Below, piece by piece: positions 1-9,514 of a stretch of 64,000 bases of DNA (position 1 is the first letter of the stretch; each line of letters begins with the position of its first letter). The translations under genes and the position numbers were made by a program. The notes under the pieces are model-generated. The model had not been told where the DNA came from, did no database searches, and was given only the letters and a program-made list of their open reading frames with translations. This stretch comes from Buchnera aphidicola (Schlechtendalia chinensis) (lineage in GTDB: Bacteria > Pseudomonadota > Gammaproteobacteria > Enterobacterales > Enterobacteriaceae), in assembly GCF_001648115.1 (NCBI RefSeq), contig NZ_CP011299.1, positions 434,001 to 498,000 of the forward strand, written 5' to 3'.

Positions 1-729
1 ATAAGATAGTAAGCATCCTGAAGCTCGAATAGCCAAATCAAGATTTTTTTCTTTAAGATTTAAAATGCTTTCAAAGCCAAATTGAATTTCTAATTGCTTA
101 CAAGCATACTTAAAATCAAATTCGCGTAATGATTTGTATCGGATTCCCTTTCGATTTAGAATGACCGTACTATTCGAAAAATTTTCAGGAACCAATAATT
201 CTTCGGGATTTGTTCTATGTATTTCAGAAATAAACGATTCACAGGATAAATGCTCGGAAATGCAAAAACTTCCAGAGCACAAATTCAATATAGCATATCC
301 AAACTTTTTATTTTTATAATAAATAGAACCTAATAAATTATCTTTATCTTCTTCTAATAAAAAGTCTTCTACTGCTGTTCCAGGGGTAATAACTTTAACA
401 ACTTTACGATCAATCAATCCTGAAGATGATTTTTTAATTCCATTCTGTTCACATATTGCTACAGATTCTCTCAAATCTATTATTTTTTTTAAATAATAAT
501 TTAATGAACTTACAGGAATACCAGCCATAGGAACTTCTGAACCTAAAGAGTATCCTCTTTTAGTAAGAGTAAGATTCAATAATTTAGATATGCGTATAGC
601 ATCTTCATAAAAGAGTTCATAAAAATCTCCCATTCTATATAATAAAAATATATCACAATAATTTGATTTTATTGATAAATATTGCTTTATCATTGGAGTG
701 TGATCAAGTATCATATTTTTTTTATTCAT
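1..729 (-). CDS. mutS: DNA mismatch repair protein MutS, N-terminal part (cut by window edge)
   Basis: Read on the minus strand from ATG at 729, the frame stays open for 243 codons to the window edge, so the C-terminal ATPase lies outside. MutS binds mismatched DNA and recruits MutL. The mismatch-recognition motif GDFYE falls at residues 34-38, placing the intercalating Phe at 36 and the Glu at 38 exactly as in E. coli MutS. Further family landmarks are MAGIP, SVAICEQ and KVVTPGT. The start is supported by alignment of the HTPMIKQYL segment near residue 10 with the E. coli N terminus. dsbA lies divergently upstream. Identification is by remembered family sequence and is very secure for this domain; integrity of the rest cannot be judged. 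Confidence 0.96.
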   Translation of the reverse strand, partial: MNKKNMILDHTPMIKQYLSIKSNYCDIFLLYRMGDFYELFYEDAIRISKLLNLTLTKRGYSLGSEVPMAGIPVSSLNYYLKKIIDLRESVAICEQNGIKKSSSGLIDRKVVKVITPGTAVEDFLLEEDKDNLLGSIYYKNKKFGYAILNLCSGSFCISEHLSCESFISEIHRTNPEELLVPENFSNSTVILNRKGIRYKSLREFDFKYACKQLEIQFGFESILNLKEKNLDLAIRASGCLLSY

Positions 730-941
730 AAAATTCACTTAATTTAAAAATTAAAAAAGTAATAAAAGCCATAAAAAATATGCAAAATTTTAACATTATT
801 ATACGCATTTTTTATATTTAATATAATAAAGTAAACTTTAATATAATATTAATTTATGAAATGTGTTTAATCTTTCCTATAATAAAATCTAAATTCTAAA
901 AATTACAAAACTTTAAAACAATTCTAAATACTGAAACATAT

Positions 942-1568
942 ATGAAAAAATTTTTAATGATTTCTATTATATTAATACTGGGATTTAAAAGTACTTTCGC
1001 ACATTCAGTGGAATGTGAAAAATACAGCATACTTAAAAAAGAAATTAAAAATTCTCCTCCAATAATAGAATTTTTTTCTTTTTTATGTCCGCATTGCTAT
1101 ATTCTAGAAAAAAAATACAATCTCGATTACCACATTAAAAAAAGTTTTTCTAATTCTATAAAAATCGAAAAATACCATGTCAATTTTCTAGGAGGAGAAC
1201 TAGGTGATTCATTAACTCACATTTGGGAAATTTCTAAAATGCTCGGAGTAGAAAAAAAAATTATACTAACTATATTTGAAAAAGTTCAAAAAGAAAAAAC
1301 TATTCAAAATTTTGTTACTCTAAAAAAAGAATTTTTAAAATTAACACATATAACTGAGAAAGAATTCCAATTTCTCTGGAACAGTTTTGTTATGAAATCT
1401 ATAATATATAATCAAAATATTCTTCAAAATGAAATAAATTTAAATTATGTTCCTTTCATGATTGTTAATGGAAAATACATAGTAAAAAATGAGAGTATAA
1501 ATTATAAATCACCAAAAATTTTTATCGCAGAGTATATAAATATAATAAAATCTTTATTAAAAAAATAA
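942..1568 (+). CDS. dsbA: Periplasmic thiol:disulfide oxidoreductase DsbA
   Basis: DsbA introduces disulfide bonds into exported proteins. The 208-aa product is the usual family length. Residues 1-20 form a signal peptide (Lys-rich start, hydrophobic core, cleavage expected after TFA). The thioredoxin-fold active site CPHC sits at residues 49-52, and the segment YHVNFLGGELGDSLT and the C-terminal VNGKY match E. coli DsbA. An extra cysteine is present at residue 25, just after the predicted cleavage site; I do not know whether it matters. dsbA stands upstream of polA as in E. coli, with the intervening yihF/yihG genes lost. No dsbB is in the window, so re-oxidation cannot be assessed here. Confidence 0.95.
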   Translation: MKKFLMISIILILGFKSTFAHSVECEKYSILKKEIKNSPPIIEFFSFLCPHCYILEKKYNLDYHIKKSFSNSIKIEKYHVNFLGGELGDSLTHIWEISKMLGVEKKIILTIFEKVQKEKTIQNFVTLKKEFLKLTHITEKEFQFLWNSFVMKSIIYNQNILQNEINLNYVPFMIVNGKYIVKNESINYKSPKIFIAEYINIIKSLLKK

Positions 1569-1631
1569 ATAATGAATCGTAAATATCATAATATATAACG
1601 TATTATAAGTAAAAAACGTTGACACATTAAA

Positions 1632-1658
1632 TTGATATTTTAAAAATTATAGTATAAT
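1632..1658 (+). promoter_or_regulatory. Candidate sigma-70 promoter upstream of polA
   Basis: A perfect TATAAT lies at 1653-1658, with TTGATA at 1632-1637 separated by 15 bp, about 37 bp before the polA start codon. A perfect TTGACA also occurs at 1619-1624 but is 28 bp from the TATAAT, too far to pair with it. The spacing is shorter than the preferred 17 bp and AT-rich DNA yields such matches by chance, so this is only a candidate. Confidence 0.35.
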
Positions 1659-1694
1659 CTTTATAAACGAACTTAACTTTTTTTTGTAAATTTT

Positions 1695-2609
1695 ATGACT
1701 TTTAATCAAAATAATGTTCATTATCTATTAATAGATGGCACACCTTGTCTATATCGAGCGTACTATTCATCTCTATTTCTTAAAAATAATAGCAATGTAC
1801 CCTCCGGAGCTATATATGGTTTTATAAATACTCTTAAAAAACTATCGTTTCAATATCCAAAAACTAAAATAATTTTAATATTTGACTCCCCTACTAAAAC
1901 GTTTAGACATACTTTATTTAACTCCTATAAATTGAACAGACCAAAAATGCCACAAAATCTAAGAGTGCAAGTTGAACCATTGTATAAAATTATAAAAATG
2001 ATAGGATTCCCAGTTATCACTGTTCCTTATTACGAAGCTGACGATATTATTGGAACATTAGCTTGTGAAGCAGAAAAGAATAAAAAATTTACTTTAATTA
2101 GCACTAATGATAAAGATTTCGCACAATTAGTAAGTATCAATATAAAAATACTGGAAACGAAATCTAACAAAATATTAGGTATAGAAGAAATGAAAAAGAG
2201 ATATGGAATAAATCCAACATTAATACCTGACTTGTTTGGATTAATGGGAGATAGATCAGATAATATTCCAGGTATTCCGGGAATAGGAAAAAAAACAGCA
2301 ACCTTTCTTTTGAAAACTTTTGGATCTTTAAAAAACATATACATAAATACTAATGAAATAACTAATCATCCATTAAGAGGGGCTAAAAATATAGTAAAAA
2401 AATTAATAAAAAATAAAAATTTAGCATTTATTTCAAAAAATCTTGCTACAATAAGAACTGACGTTTCAATGCAAAAATCTTTGAATGAACTCAAAATGTT
2501 TGAACCGTCTATCCACGAATTATTAAATATATTTAAACACTATAAATTTTATAACTTTGTAAAGCTACTAAAACAAGGAAAATTAGTAAAATATAATACT
2601 ATTTCTTAA
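1695..2609 (+). CDS. polA: DNA polymerase I reduced to its 5'-3' exonuclease domain
   Basis: The 304-aa product matches only the N-terminal 5'-3' exonuclease (flap nuclease) domain of DNA polymerase I, whose full-length E. coli form is about 928 aa. The metal-binding acidic motifs are present: EADDIIGTLA, STNDKDFAQL and LMGDRSDNIPGIPGIGKKTA, the last being the helix-hairpin-helix DNA-binding element. The frame then ends; the 3'-5' exonuclease and polymerase domains are absent, and only about 170 bp separate the stop from the convergent engB gene. The protein should still remove RNA primers and flaps, leaving gap filling to another polymerase. Reduction to this domain is known in Buchnera. Confidence 0.95.
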   Translation: MTFNQNNVHYLLIDGTPCLYRAYYSSLFLKNNSNVPSGAIYGFINTLKKLSFQYPKTKIILIFDSPTKTFRHTLFNSYKLNRPKMPQNLRVQVEPLYKIIKMIGFPVITVPYYEADDIIGTLACEAEKNKKFTLISTNDKDFAQLVSINIKILETKSNKILGIEEMKKRYGINPTLIPDLFGLMGDRSDNIPGIPGIGKKTATFLLKTFGSLKNIYINTNEITNHPLRGAKNIVKKLIKNKNLAFISKNLATIRTDVSMQKSLNELKMFEPSIHELLNIFKHYKFYNFVKLLKQGKLVKYNTIS

Positions 2610-2778
2610 AATATAAGAATTTATGTTAAAATAGTAAAAAATTTTTTATTTTAAAACTATAAAATATATAATAAAAAAAATAAAAGTGTAAAAAGATACA
2701 TTCAATATAAATACTTTATATTTTAAAATAATAATTTTAAAATTTAAAAAATATTGTTATTAAAATAATGAAATAACA

Positions 2779-3390
2779 TTATTTTTTTGCTTTATCAAAT
2801 ATCCAAGAGTTTAATTGACATTTTAAATCATTCAATCCAATCTTTTTTAATGAAGAAAATAATTCTACTTTTATATGATTTAATAAAATCAATTCTTCTT
2901 GACGTATAACTTTTAGACGTTTTTGTCGTTCCGAAAAAATTACTTTGTCAACTTTATTTAACAAAATTAACACTGGTATATGGTATGACTTTGCTAAATT
3001 GATTATAATTTTGTCAAAAACTCTAATAGAACGTCGAACATCTACTAACATAATCAACCCTCTTAAACATTTCTGTACTCTTAAGTATTGAAAAATCATA
3101 TTCTTTAAATTTAATTTAATACTTAAAGGAACTTTAGAATAGCCGTAACCTGGAAAATCTATTAAACGAACTCCTGGAATAATTTGAAAAACATTAATTG
3201 ATTGTGTTCTTCCTGGAATTCTACTTACTCTAGCTAATTTTCGTTGATTAGTTAAAATATTAATAGCAGTTGATTTTCCAGAATTAGAATATCCAACGAA
3301 AGCTACTTCAGATCCATGATTATATTTATCTTTTTTTATATTAAAAATACTTTTTAAAAATATAGTACTATTATAATTTTTTTCAAACAA
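2779..3390 (-). CDS. engB: Ribosome-biogenesis GTPase EngB (YihA/YsxC)
   Basis: EngB is a small GTPase needed for 50S subunit assembly. The 203-aa product carries the G1 loop GYSNSGKST, G2 region PGRTQSIN, G3 DFPGYGYSKV, G4 LNKVDK and a G5-like SSLKK near the end, all in family order. No in-frame ATG precedes the G1 loop. The most N-terminal in-frame candidate is TTG at 3390, preceded by AGGA with an 8-nt spacer and by an in-frame TAA about 15 nt upstream; from it the N terminus aligns with E. coli EngB without gaps. A TTG start is therefore the best call. The gene lies convergent to polA and divergent from typA. Confidence 0.93.
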   Translation of the reverse strand: MFEKNYNSTIFLKSIFNIKKDKYNHGSEVAFVGYSNSGKSTAINILTNQRKLARVSRIPGRTQSINVFQIIPGVRLIDFPGYGYSKVPLSIKLNLKNMIFQYLRVQKCLRGLIMLVDVRRSIRVFDKIIINLAKSYHIPVLILLNKVDKVIFSERQKRLKVIRQEELILLNHIKVELFSSLKKIGLNDLKCQLNSWIFDKAKK

Positions 3391-3670
3391 AATATAATTC
3401 CTGTAACCTTACTACAAAAACGAACTTTATTATAAAAATTATTGCATAAAAATAAAAATTTTACATTATAAATATAACGTAAAAGTTTACATTTATTATT
3501 GCAAAATTATTCAAAAAAAATCAATATACTTATTTTGAAAAATTAAATTTATAAATAAACTTCAAAATTATTACTATTCCAAAACAAATATGGTAAAATT
3601 AAAATTTAAATTGTTGTTTAAAAATTTTAGAATAATATTATTTCTTTGTTCTTTTACGATATATAAAAAG

Positions 3671-5485
3671 ATGAATAAAAATCTAAGAAACATAGCTATT
3701 ATTGCTCACGTTGATCATGGAAAAACTACTTTAATAGATAAATTATTACAACAATCAGGAGCTTTAAAAAGTTACAAAGAAACTTCTGATCGAATAATGG
3801 ATTCGAATGATCTCGAAAAAGAACGAGGAATTACTATTTTTTCAAAAAATGCTGCAATTACATGGAAAAAATACCGAATTAACATTATTGATACTCCAGG
3901 TCATTCAGATTTTGGAGGAGAAGTAGAACGAATTTTATCAATGGTAGATTCAGTCTTACTCGTAGTTGATGCATTAGATGGACCAATGCCACAAACACGA
4001 TTTGTTACTCAGAAATCGTTTGATTATGGAATAAATCCTATTGTAGTAATAAACAAAATAGATCGAAAGAATTCGAGACCCAATTGGGTAATTGATCAAA
4101 TTTTTGAATTGTTTATAAACCTCAATGCTACTGATAAACAATTAGATTTTCCTATAATTTACACTTCTGCACTACTCGGAACATCTGGAATAGATTACAA
4201 GAACATGGGAAATGACATGTCAGCGTTATATGAAGCTATGATAAAATATACACCTTCTCCAAAAACTAACCTCAAAAATCCATTCCAAATGCAAATTTCT
4301 CAGTTACAATATGATAACTATTTAGGAACCATTGGAATTGGTCGAATTTCTCAAGGTTCAATAACGCCTAACAAAAATGTAACTATAATTAATAATATGG
4401 GATTAAAAACTTTTGGGAAAATAGGAAGAGTTTTAAATTATCGTGGTTTAAACAAAATAGACACTAATTTGGCTCAATCAGGGGACATAGTAGCAATTAC
4501 AGGAATTTCAAACATAAACATTTCTGATACTATCTGTGATAATAGTTATGTGCAACCATTACCAAAGTTAAAAGTCGATAAACCAACTGTAGAAATGATG
4601 TTTTCTACAAATACTTCTCCATTTTCAGGAACAGAAGGCAAACACATCACGTCTAGAAAAATTCTTAATAGATTAAAAAAAGAAATAATTAATAATATTT
4701 CTTTAGAAATTAAAGAAACTGAAAATTCTAATATTTTTTCAATATCTGGACGTGGAGAATTGCATTTGTCAATACTAATTGAAAATATGAGAAGGGAAGG
4801 ATTTGAATTAGAAGTATCACGTCCTAAAGTTATTAAACGAAACATAAACGGAATTATACAAGAACCGTTTAATACTGTTATGATAAACATAAAACAAGAT
4901 CACCAGGGACTTGTTATGAAGTTAATAGGTGAAAGAAAAGGGAAAATTATTCATATTTCTACAGATTCAACAAATAGAATTAAAATTAATTGTATTCTTA
5001 GTAGTCGTGCACTAATTGGATTTAAATCAGAATTCATTACCCTCACTTCAGGATACGGGACATTTGATTTCTCTTTTAGTCATTATGAAAAAGTAAAATT
5101 TGAAAATATTGGACATCGGAAAAGCGGTGTATTAATATCTAATAAAACAGGATTTTCAGTAGGATTTTCTTTATTTAACTTACAAAGTCGTGGAAAGTTG
5201 TTTATAAAACACGGAGAAAAAGTATATGAAGGACAAATTATTGGAATTCACAATAAAATAAATGACTTAACCGTTAACTGTTTATCAGGAAAGAAATTAA
5301 CTAACATGAGAGCATCTGGTTCCGATGAAGCTATAACTTTAACAAAACCTTTAAAAATTAATTTAGAATATGCTATTAGTTTCATAAACGACGACGAATT
5401 AGTAGAAGTAACTCCATCATCAATTAGATTAAGAAAAAAGTATCTGAAAGAAAATGAAAGAAAAGTTGCTTTAAGAAAACAGTAA
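3671..5485 (+). CDS. typA: Ribosome-associated GTPase TypA/BipA
   Basis: A translational GTPase of the elongation factor family that binds ribosomes and helps 50S assembly, notably at low temperature. The 604-aa product begins with [18 protein letters not shown], matching E. coli BipA from its first residues. It has G1 [10 protein letters not shown]2 RGITI, G3 [12 protein letters not shown] and G4 NKID, followed by the beta-barrel, domain III and the BipA-specific C-terminal domain ([11 protein letters not shown]). The frame is open from 3590, but the 27 additional residues have no family counterpart, so ATG 3671 is preferred. The gene is convergent with gmk, with a long inverted repeat between them. 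Confidence 0.95.
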   Translation: MNKNLRNIAIIAHVDHGKTTLIDKLLQQSGALKSYKETSDRIMDSNDLEKERGITIFSKNAAITWKKYRINIIDTPGHSDFGGEVERILSMVDSVLLVVDALDGPMPQTRFVTQKSFDYGINPIVVINKIDRKNSRPNWVIDQIFELFINLNATDKQLDFPIIYTSALLGTSGIDYKNMGNDMSALYEAMIKYTPSPKTNLKNPFQMQISQLQYDNYLGTIGIGRISQGSITPNKNVTIINNMGLKTFGKIGRVLNYRGLNKIDTNLAQSGDIVAITGISNINISDTICDNSYVQPLPKLKVDKPTVEMMFSTNTSPFSGTEGKHITSRKILNRLKKEIINNISLEIKETENSNIFSISGRGELHLSILIENMRREGFELEVSRPKVIKRNINGIIQEPFNTVMINIKQDHQGLVMKLIGERKGKIIHISTDSTNRIKINCILSSRALIGFKSEFITLTSGYGTFDFSFSHYEKVKFENIGHRKSGVLISNKTGFSVGFSLFNLQSRGKLFIKHGEKVYEGQIIGIHNKINDLTVNCLSGKKLTNMRASGSDEAITLTKPLKINLEYAISFINDDELVEVTPSSIRLRKKYLKENERKVALRKQ

Positions 5486-5601
5486 TTTAAACATACGTTA
5501 CAAACATGTATAACATTTATTAAATGTGTTGGAAAATTTTAAAACTTTAAAAATATATAAAAAATAATTATTGTAATTTATAATAATTATAAAGAAATGT
5601 A

Positions 5602-5674
5602 ATAATATTCTTATTAAAAATTTATTAAAAAAATTGTACCTATTTTTTTAATAAATTTTTAATAAGAATATTAT
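5602..5674. repeat. Perfect 32-bp inverted repeat (9-nt loop) at the typA/gmk junction
   Basis: Positions 5602-5633 and 5643-5674 are exact reverse complements, separated by TTGTACCTA. The right arm is the last ten codons of gmk read on the minus strand; the left arm is an inverted copy of it in the spacer after typA. Each arm ends in an A/T run of seven next to the loop. Transcripts from both convergent genes would form the same 32-bp hairpin, so it could act as a bidirectional terminator or a 3'-end stabiliser. It lacks a clear external U-tract on either side. Confidence 0.9.
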
Positions 5675-6263
5675 GACTTTTAATTTGACGTTTTCTCGAT
5701 AAATGTGCTACTTGAACAATTTTTTTTAAATTTGACAATGCTACTTTAAAATCATCATTAATAATTAAATAATCATATTCAACATAATGCTGCATTTCAG
5801 ATACTGCTCGTTCCATTCTCTTATTTATTATAATATCACTGTCTTGTGATCTTTTACGCAATCGTCTATATAATTCGTTTTTAGATGGAGGTAATATAAA
5901 AATACTTTTAGAATCTGGAATTATATGACGTACTTGTTGCGCTCCTTGCCAATCAATGTCTAAAAAGATATCATTACCATCTAATAACAATTTATAAACT
6001 TTTTTGCGAGACGTTCCATAATAATTATTAAAAACTTTTGCATATTCTAAAAATCTCTTGTTTTTAATCATAGTTTTAAACTCGTTAATAGAAATAAAGT
6101 AGTAATGTCTTCCATTATGTTCTCCTGGTCTAATCATACGAGTAGTATGAGATATTGATACTTGTATTTTAAATAATGAATTAGTATTTAATACCTCTTG
6201 AATCAAACTAGATTTTCCTGTTCCGCTAGGCGCAGAAATTATAAATAGTATTCCTTTAACCAT
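5640..6263 (-). CDS. gmk: Guanylate kinase
   Basis: Phosphorylates GMP (and dGMP) to GDP (dGDP) with ATP. The 207-aa product is the normal length, with P-loop SAPSGTGKSSL at residues 10-20, the GMP-binding segment SHTTRMIRPGEHNGRHYYF, and IDWQGAQQVR. The lid region with RLRKRSQDSDIIINKRM is intact. The start at ATG 6263 matches the family. Its final codons (NILIKNLLKK) and stop lie inside a perfect inverted repeat, so the C-terminal sequence and the hairpin are constrained together. It is followed on the other side by thyA and lgt on the same strand, but with its own short spacer. Confidence 0.95.
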   Translation of the reverse strand: MVKGILFIISAPSGTGKSSLIQEVLNTNSLFKIQVSISHTTRMIRPGEHNGRHYYFISINEFKTMIKNKRFLEYAKVFNNYYGTSRKKVYKLLLDGNDIFLDIDWQGAQQVRHIIPDSKSIFILPPSKNELYRRLRKRSQDSDIIINKRMERAVSEMQHYVEYDYLIINDDFKVALSNLKKIVQVAHLSRKRQIKSHNILIKNLLKK

Positions 6264-6346
6264 AATTTTTTTTAAAATGTAATAAGTTTAAAATTTTATA
6301 ATGATTTAAAATGAATAATAACATTTTTAAAATTTTTAAGTAATTT

Positions 6347-7141
6347 TTATATTGCTATATCAGCTTTAATAGCAGGATGAAATTTATATTTCAACAAACT
6401 AAAATCACAAAAAGAATAATCAAATATTTCCTTAGGTTTATTATGAATAATTAATTTTGGAAGAGGAAACGGTACTCTCGATAACTGTTCTTTAGCTTGT
6501 ATGATATGATTTTTATATAAATGTATATCCCCTCCAGTCCAAAGAAAATCACCGAGTTCTAAACAACATTGTTGTGCTATCATATGCATTAACAAAGCAT
6601 AACTAGCAATATTAAAAGGAAGTCCTAAAAAAACATCACAAGAACGCTGATACAATTGACAACTCAAAACATTTTTCACGACATAAAATTGGAATAATAC
6701 GTGGCATGGAAATAAAGCCATTTTTTTAAGATCCCCAACATTCCAACTAGAAACTAAAAGTCTTCTAGAATTTGGATCATTTTTAATTTGTTCGATAACA
6801 TTTTTTATTTGATCAACTTCTGTACCATCTACAGTTTTCCACTTTCTCCATTGTTTACCATAAATAGGACCAAGATTTCCAAATTTGTCTGCCCATGGAT
6901 TCCAGATAAATACTTTGTTATCATTTAAATATTTTACATTTGTATCTCCGTTAAGAAACCACAAAAGTTCATAAACAATAGAAGAGAAAGAACATTTTTT
7001 AGTAGTAACTAATGGAAAACCAAATTTAAGATTGAATTTCATATGATGACCAAAAATAGATAATGTTCCTACTCCAGTACGATCTTTTTTGTTTATTCCT
7101 TCGCACAAAACCTTATTTAATAAAAGCAAATAAATATTCAT
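6347..7141 (-). CDS. thyA: Thymidylate synthase
   Basis: Converts dUMP to dTMP using methylene-tetrahydrofolate. The product is 264 aa, identical in length to E. coli ThyA. The catalytic cysteine is at residue 146 in [10 protein letters not shown], and the folate/dUMP-binding segments [29 protein letters not shown] and [10 protein letters not shown] are all present. It starts 7 nt after the lgt stop codon, so lgt-thyA is a tight transcription unit, the same pair as in E. coli. Confidence 0.97.
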   Translation of the reverse strand: MNIYLLLLNKVLCEGINKKDRTGVGTLSIFGHHMKFNLKFGFPLVTTKKCSFSSIVYELLWFLNGDTNVKYLNDNKVFIWNPWADKFGNLGPIYGKQWRKWKTVDGTEVDQIKNVIEQIKNDPNSRRLLVSSWNVGDLKKMALFPCHVLFQFYVVKNVLSCQLYQRSCDVFLGLPFNIASYALLMHMIAQQCCLELGDFLWTGGDIHLYKNHIIQAKEQLSRVPFPLPKLIIHNKPKEIFDYSFCDFSLLKYKFHPAIKADIAI

Positions 7142-7148
7142 GTTTTAC

Positions 7149-8006
7149 CTAATTCTTGATTATTTTTTTATAACACTTATAAATTATTATAAAGCCTACT
7201 ATTATCATAGGAATAGATAAAATTTGTCCCATTGTAAAAAATTTAAAAAAGAACCCTAACTGATAATCCGGTTCACGAAAAAGCTCTGCTATAATACGCA
7301 AAATCCCATATAAAATTAAAAATATACTTGAAACTACTCCAACAGTTTTTATTTTTTTTGAAAAATAATGTAAAGCAATAAACAAAACAACGCCCTCTAA
7401 AAAAAACTCATAAATTTGAGATGGATGTCGAGGCAAAGCTCCAAATTTGCTCATTAACATTTTTAACTGAAAATCGTATTTAGACATTTCTAAATCTATT
7501 TCTTTAGACGTAGGATACAAAAAAGAAAACTGAAAATTTGGTGCAACTCGACCCCATAATTCCCCATTAATAAAATTTCCAAGTCTTCCCGCACCTAATC
7601 CAATAGGAACTAAAGGAACCAATAAATCAGAAATTAAAAAGAAATTTTTATTAAATTTTTTAGAAAAATAAAAAATTACTAAAATTACCCCCAACAAACC
7701 TCCATGAAAAGACATTCCACCTTCCCAAACCTTAAAAATATGTGAAACATTATTTAAAAAAAACCATGGATTATACAAAATTATATATCCTATTCTTCCA
7801 CCAACAAATAAACCAAGAAAACCAAAATATATAATACTTTCTACTTCTTCATATAATAATCCTATTTTAGATAAAAAAACTTTTCCTCTGTATAAAACAA
7901 AAAGAAAACCTAAGAAATACATGAAACCATACCAACTCATAGAAATATTAAAAATAGAGAAAATTACAGGGTTAAAGTTAGGAAATAATATGTAAGTATA
8001 ATTCAT
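7149..8006 (-). CDS. lgt: Prolipoprotein diacylglyceryl transferase
   Basis: Attaches diacylglycerol from phosphatidylglycerol to the lipobox cysteine of prolipoproteins at the inner membrane, the first step of lipoprotein maturation. The 285-aa product has several membrane segments and the Lgt signature GAGRLGNFINGELWGRV at about residues 138-154, plus SFHGG near residue 99 (His101) and HPSQIYE later. These match the catalytic His and Arg positions of E. coli Lgt. A plausible substrate in this window is CyoA, which keeps a lipobox. The gene directly precedes thyA in the same unit. Confidence 0.96.
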   Translation of the reverse strand: MNYTYILFPNFNPVIFSIFNISMSWYGFMYFLGFLFVLYRGKVFLSKIGLLYEEVESIIYFGFLGLFVGGRIGYIILYNPWFFLNNVSHIFKVWEGGMSFHGGLLGVILVIFYFSKKFNKNFFLISDLLVPLVPIGLGAGRLGNFINGELWGRVAPNFQFSFLYPTSKEIDLEMSKYDFQLKMLMSKFGALPRHPSQIYEFFLEGVVLFIALHYFSKKIKTVGVVSSIFLILYGILRIIAELFREPDYQLGFFFKFFTMGQILSIPMIIVGFIIIYKCYKKIIKN

Positions 8007-8122
8007 AAATTTTTATTTTAATTCCGTTTTGTCTAACAAAATTTTTAGACTTTAATAGACTAAAATGTATATTATACTTTCATTTTTGTAAATAAGAATA
8101 ATTCTAAGAATATCTTGTTAAA

Positions 8123-9379
8123 TTATTTGCAACTCTTTTCCAATTCCAACAATTGATTTATAGTTTGACGTTTCCTAATCAAACGAAAAGTTCCATTTTG
8201 AAATAAAACTTCTGGTATTAGTAAACGACTATTATAATTAGACGACATTGAAGCTCCATATGCTCCGGTATTATGAAAGACTAAATAATCTCCAAATCTA
8301 ACTTTAGGAAGCATTCTAACTTTAAGATCGCCCTTACCATTTTGAGTAAAAACGTCTCCTGATTCACATAAGGGGCCTCCTACTATCGTTTCTATAATAT
8401 CGTTTTTATCTATCTCCCGTCCATCTCCTGGAAGAACAGATATATGATGATAACTTCCATACATTACCGGTCTCATTAAATCATTAAATCCAGCATCAAT
8501 AAGAACAAATAATTTAGAACTAGTTCGCTTTACTGACCTCACTTCAGAAACCAATATCCCAGATTCTGCTACTAAAAACCTTCCAGGTTCAATTTCCAAT
8601 CTAATAGGATGTTTCAAATAATCAGCAATTTTTTTTCGTGCTATATTCCATAACATAAAATATTTGTTAACATCAAACACCTCGTCACGTTCCTTATAAG
8701 GAACAGTTAATCCTCCTCCCGCTGATATCACTTCTATATCATGATTAAGATATAAAACTTGTTGTACCATCTCTCGACATACGTTATACAAATATTTATG
8801 ATCAACACCAGATCCAATATGCATGTGTAAACCAATTAACTTCAAATTATATCTTTTTATAAGTGGTATTGCTAAACTGACATCCCAAATTCCATGTTTA
8901 CTGTTTTCTCCTCCTGTATTTGTTTTTGTACTATGTCCATGACCAAATTTCGGATTAATTCTTAACCAGATAGAATGTCCTGGAGATACTGTTCCAATTT
9001 GTTTCAACATATCTGTAGATCCTACATTTACTGGGATATGGTATTTAACAATTTTTTCCAATGTGTATCTATCAATGACATCAGCTGTAAATATAATATC
9101 TTGATTAGTACAATTATATCCAGAAATTAACCCTCTTTCAATTTCTCCTAATGAAACAGCATCAATTTTTACTCTATGTTTGCGAAAAAGTTTCAAAATG
9201 TGAATATTAGAACAAGATTTTTGTGCAAATCGAATTATATCAAATTGACGTAACTGTCTAATTCTATTAACAATAATATTTGAATCATATATCCATATGG
9301 GAGAACCATATTGTTTAACTAAATTTAATATATTAGTTTCACTAAAAACTATATTTTTTTTTTCTTTATAATTAAGCAT
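8123..9379 (-). CDS. lysA: Diaminopimelate decarboxylase (last step of lysine synthesis)
   Basis: PLP enzyme converting meso-diaminopimelate to lysine and CO2. From ATG 9379 the product is 418 aa and aligns end to end with E. coli LysA (420 aa). Lys54 in FAQKSCSN is the Schiff-base lysine; HIHILK-type barrel segments, HMHIGSG, the glycine-rich SAGGGLTVPY, EPGRFLV, GPLCESGDVF and GAYGASMSSNYNSR follow. A TTG four codons upstream (9391) is also open, but ATG 9379 gives the E. coli-length N terminus. In an aphid symbiont this step supplies an essential amino acid to the host, consistent with its intact state. Confidence 0.96.
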   Translation of the reverse strand: MLNYKEKKNIVFSETNILNLVKQYGSPIWIYDSNIIVNRIRQLRQFDIIRFAQKSCSNIHILKLFRKHRVKIDAVSLGEIERGLISGYNCTNQDIIFTADVIDRYTLEKIVKYHIPVNVGSTDMLKQIGTVSPGHSIWLRINPKFGHGHSTKTNTGGENSKHGIWDVSLAIPLIKRYNLKLIGLHMHIGSGVDHKYLYNVCREMVQQVLYLNHDIEVISAGGGLTVPYKERDEVFDVNKYFMLWNIARKKIADYLKHPIRLEIEPGRFLVAESGILVSEVRSVKRTSSKLFVLIDAGFNDLMRPVMYGSYHHISVLPGDGREIDKNDIIETIVGGPLCESGDVFTQNGKGDLKVRMLPKVRFGDYLVFHNTGAYGASMSSNYNSRLLIPEVLFQNGTFRLIRKRQTINQLLELEKSCK

Positions 9380-9514
9380 ATTATTTCTCAAAAATTTTAC
9401 GTTATTTTGTACAAAAAATTTTAAATAGAAATTAATAAAATTATTAAAAAATTTTATTAATATTAAAGTATCAACGTATTATAAAAATAAACGATTTAAA
9501 ATATACTTTTAAAA

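Noticed and set aside
134..319. Plus-strand frame of 61 codons opposite mutS
   Set aside because: Lies entirely antisense to well-conserved mutS codons and has no recognisable motif.
1619..1658. TTGACA paired with TATAAT before polA
   Set aside because: The spacing is 28 bp, too long for one promoter; only the TTGATA pairing was kept, at low confidence.
2610..2778. Spot 42 (spf) RNA between polA and engB as in E. coli
   Set aside because: The spacer is pure A/T-rich sequence with no structured core or terminator resembling Spot 42.
3590..3670. Upstream extension of typA by 27 codons
   Set aside because: Open frame, but the extra residues have no counterpart in BipA, and the family N terminus begins at ATG 3671.
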